NCBI GenBank assembly: GCA_024349245.1
Contig: JALDNG010000718.1
Coordinates: 1-64,000 of the forward strand
Length of the DNA: 64,000 nucleotides
Source: Neodontobutis hainanensis
Taxonomy: Eukaryota; Chordata; Actinopteri; Gobiiformes; Odontobutidae
Reading direction: 5' to 3'
Positions 60,961 to 64,000 of this stretch are shown here, piece by piece. Within the stretch, counting starts at the first letter, position 1. The number at the start of each line of letters is the position of its first letter. The notes beneath the pieces are model-generated. The model was not told where the DNA came from. It was given only the letters and a program-made list of their open reading frames with translations, and ran no database searches. The translations under genes were made by a program, and so were the position numbers.

Positions 60961-62004
60961 ATTCAAAGCTTTGCTGAATTCACAAGTTTGACTGTCAATA
61001 CATTCGTTTTCACATCGAAACTCACAGAATCGTCCAGTTGACAATTTTTTATCGCAGTCGCACACAACGAAACCATCTTCGTAGATTTTACATTTTTCTG
61101 AAATAAAAAGTGTAAAAACCCTTAAAAGCGCATTCATAACAACTGTCAAACTCGTTAATTATTGCCTTAGAAATTTTTGCATCTGATTTCGTTGATTACT
61201 TAATACTATATACTCGATCAGTTTCTATGAAGTCGTCTGATTTTACGTGACAGGTACGTCCAGAAAAACCCTCGTCACAAACACAAGTTAATTGTGATGT
61301 TTCATATAACTTTGTATAATTTTGGAAATTTGAACTTCAAAACATTTGCCATGGCCATTGCAGAATTTTTCATCGCATGAAGTGTCAACTGGAAGTTATA
61401 AAAATTTTACAATCACAGTCGCTTTCGTCTTTACATCGCAACTCATTGGTTCTTGTATCGAAATATAATTTTTCATTTGTAGCTTCTTCGAACATGCAAT
61501 TATCGCCTGTATAGTTTTGGCAATGAAACCTGATTAGAAATATTAACTACTTTGCATGAACCTCGAAAATAAAGTGTGTATTGGTATATTTTTGAACGAA
61601 GCCTTTATTTGGAGGAATATTCAAAATTAATCTATGTTCAGATATTGGATCATCAGTTTTAAGTTAATTGCTACTTTAACATTTAGGTGTCTCTATTTTG
61701 CTTTTTATCATACTCTAAATAATAGATATTCCTCCATATGGTCGCTGAGTACTGCGAAGACTTGAAAATTATTTTGGAACAAGTTAAATTTAATCAGTAG
61801 ATAGGCATTTAAGGTGGATACTTTAACCGAATATTGATCTGGCATGTTACAAAAAATTACTGTCATTGTTACATGCATCATTGACTTTACGAGCCCTTGA
61901 TCAGAACGTGGAATTCTCTGAATTTTACAATTTGTCTGAGAATTAGGTGATTGAATTTTACGGCTCGATTGCAGCTTCGTGGTGACTAATTTTGATGATT
62001 CCAA
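60961..62004 (-). CDS. EGF-repeat extracellular protein, possibly a DSL (Delta/Jagged-like) Notch ligand
   Basis: Homology and frame define exons 61529-61411, 61388-61336, 61309-61247 and 61097-60961, separated by introns of 22, 26 and 22 nt, with a further 21-nt intron at 61550-61530 upstream. The chain reads FHCQNYTGDNC (like the DSL 'C..nYyG..C'), a Cys-containing loop, then an EGF unit CDEKFCNGHGKCF...CVCDEGFSGRTC with the CxCxxGFxGxxC signature, and a second, more divergent EGF unit CKIYEDGFVVCDCD...GRFCEFRC. Upstream, DPISEHRLILNIPPNKGFVQ and neighbours lie where the N-terminal (MNNL/C2) domain of Notch ligands would be, but the match there is weak. Neither the signal peptide and first exon nor the C-terminal membrane segment was found. 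The protein is extracellular; the Notch-ligand assignment is inference, and any secreted EGF protein remains possible. Confidence 0.7.
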
Positions 62005-62761
62005 ACGTGAACTATGTCGATTTATAAAACTATACTAATATAACTTCAACAAAGTGTATCATCTTTAACAGATTATAATACTTTTATCTTTTAACCACGA
62101 TTAAGACTATAAAGCACAGAATAGAGCTTAATTTTATTAAATTTAAGTTTAATCTTCTCAAAGTAGATTAAATAATTGCCGCCAAAGTGTATACCATTTT
62201 TATTGTTATGTTTGTGGTAGATTAAAAATTTTGCCAATAAATTCAGTTTTATTTTTGATAAGAAATAAAAATATTTAAATTTATGTTTATATAAAGGTAT
62301 TATCATGATCTTTCGTCTGTTGAACGTGAAAATAACTTTCTTTAATCAAGAGTCAGAAATTTGTGAAAAAATAAAAAATGATGAATTTATTTCATTTAAG
62401 ATTTTAAATGAAAATTTCTGACTGCCTAAGTTTTCATGAAAAATTTTTATGCTTGATCTGTTTCTTTTTAAGATAAATAATTTTAACATAATAAGTGGGG
62501 AAAGCTAAATTTTTTGAATTTGAATTTAAAATCCATTTATTCAAACAAAATTCCTACTTTTATTTGATTTTTAACTGACGTTTCAAATGGTAAGAATAGT
62601 CTTCATACAATTTCATCAAAATAGGAACATCTAATATAAAGATGATTCCAGAATAATAATAATTTGCACACAGAACTTTATATGAAAAATACTATCACGA
62701 TGTCGAGATGGCAATTCGTGGTAAATTACTCACATTAAATAAAAATATATGGTTTGGGGAA

Positions 62762-62845
62762 ACAATAAGTCAACGAAGCTGGAGTCGAACCAGCAACCCA
62801 GCGTGCTCATCAGCGATCCCACGATACATCATCCAGTTCTTCAAA
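62762..62845 (-). repeat. tRNA-like element (possible SINE head or tRNA relic) with a perfect B box
   Basis: On the minus strand GCTGG-TTCGACT-CCAGC forms a perfect tRNA T-arm, and GGTTCGACTCC matches the Pol III B-box consensus exactly. The next seven bases (TTCGTTG) would be the 3' acceptor strand, but no matching CAACGAA-like 5' strand lies at the right distance and the anticodon arm does not fold. A weak A-box-like TGTATCGTGGG is upstream, and a TTTCCCC/T-rich stretch follows. It is a broken tRNA gene or a tRNA-derived repeat. Confidence 0.5.
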
Positions 62846-62849
62846 TATA

Positions 62850-64000
62850 CCAATATATTTGTACATATTCCACCGATCTCTTAAAATTTACCAACTTATA
62901 AGCTATGAGGAGAAGTATCAACTTTTTCACAATCAACATTTTTTCAATTAAGTTGTCGACAAAAATGGAAAATACTCTTAAATATAAAAAATCCTCTTTA
63001 CTTTTATTATTTATGCATTTATTCAGAAATGTTATTTTAACATCACCTTATAATTTCATAAAAATTATTAACGTATATTTAACGATAATCGTATTCTTAA
63101 CTTTTTAATATTTTGTATTTAATTAGAATGCCTTGACCTGATCCTAATTTTCATCTCACTTTTGACGTATATGTTAAATATGTTTATTTTAACATATATA
63201 TTTAAAATAATAAATAAATAAATGCATATCCTAGTATCGCGTTGAAACAAAAAATTCCCTCTGAAGATTCGTAAATTATAAAAAAACGAGTCATCTGTCG
63301 AAAACATTGAGCGACTACCTAAGTTGAGAAATTTCTTTCAACCCTTTAGCATAAAGATATAATTTTAATATTTAAACAAGAATTTAGGAAAATTACAGGA
63401 ATAGTAAAACTAATTTCTTGAAATTCTATCTTATTCCATTTCATAAAGTTTATCTAGTTTTTAATTTAAAACGTTAGATTTTATTAAAACTAATATTTAA
63501 TAAATCACAGACTAACATTGAATATCAAAACATCAACATCATGGCAAAGAAGTACTTTGACTTTATCTTAGGTCACAGAACGTTGTATTCTAACCTATAC
63601 TTGACTATGTTGAATTAAATTTTGAAAAATATTTCTTTTAGAACAAAACCAAATGTTTTTATTATTTAATCGAAATATTTTCAATATCTCACAAAATTTG
63701 TGCATGTGCTAGATAAATTCCAACAATATGAGCAAATAATAAATTTCTTACAATCAGAAATCATATATATTTATCTAAAATTTAACAGATGAAATGAATA
63801 AAAATAATTTTATTGATTTGATAATTCGATATTCATCTCATTCAAAGATACGTTGAATTTTTTAAAATGTATAAATTAATAAGTGGAATAAAAACACAAA
63901 CGAATTCTTTTCAAAAATTCAGATTTTCGAAATTGTTTAAAAACAGATCATAAAATGACATACGATTCCTGTTCAAATGTAAGAAAAAATAAATTTAAAT
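62850..64000. other. AT-rich end of the window, no gene seen
   Basis: Very AT-rich with short biased frames only (for example 62905-63108 plus). Nothing recognised. Confidence 0.5.

Noticed and set aside
1..64000. CRISPR arrays, bacterial operons, rRNA genes
   Set aside because: No regularly spaced repeats, no ribosome-binding-site-led gene strings and no rRNA core sequence were seen; introns and poly(A) signals show the DNA is eukaryotic.
1..64000. Non-standard genetic code (ciliates also have 15-30 nt introns)
   Set aside because: In PEPCK, HPRT, MRPS33 and DDX27 the family-conserved end coincides with TAA or TGA, and no internal TAA, TAG or TGA is needed in any exon.

Overview
This is eukaryotic DNA, very AT-rich by eye, with few genes. 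Its most diagnostic trait is intron size. In every gene whose protein family I recognise, homology forces introns of only about 21 to 26 nt, nearly all GT...AG. Mean introns near this size in an animal-type gene set are known from dicyemid mesozoans (cephalopod kidney parasites), which also have sparse genes and spliced-leader trans-splicing. I infer a dicyemid such as Dicyema, but this is not proven from the window.

Layout: 0-13 kb is mostly empty AT-rich DNA, with a decayed Ty3/gypsy-like pol relic at 0.8-2.1 kb and one small ORF. At 13-18 kb there is an orphan ORF and a long single-exon gene of 334 aa (minus). From 21 to 30 kb lies a graveyard of DNA transposons: three Tc1/mariner (IS630-type) relics and one Tigger/pogo relic, beside a perfect four-unit heat-shock element. 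At 32.9-34.7 kb is a DDX27/Drs1 DEAD-box helicase gene (minus, about 12 exons). At 35.9-36.2 kb is MRPS33 (plus), followed by a Merlin-type transposase relic (37.1-37.9 kb), a possible small secreted peptide (38.9 kb) and GTP-dependent PEPCK (39.7-41.6 kb, one 25-nt intron). At 43.6-46.8 kb are two minus-strand genes I cannot name, the larger one helical and multi-exon. After a long empty stretch and a GC-richer island (52.6 kb), HPRT (53.9-54.8 kb, minus) has 8 introns of 22-23 nt and an 18-nt microexon. The window ends with an EGF-repeat gene, possibly a DSL/Notch-ligand type (61-62 kb, minus), and a tRNA-like element with a perfect B box (62.8 kb).

The genes form no operon or pathway. They are housekeeping functions (purine salvage, gluconeogenesis/anaplerosis, ribosome biogenesis, mitochondrial translation) plus extracellular signalling, scattered among dead transposons. 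The observations most worth a second look are two 23-nt introns in the helicase gene that fit the frame only with a TG acceptor, a strongly over-represented CATGCGCA octamer, the isolated heat-shock element and the unnamed minus-strand gene at 43.6-46.1 kb.
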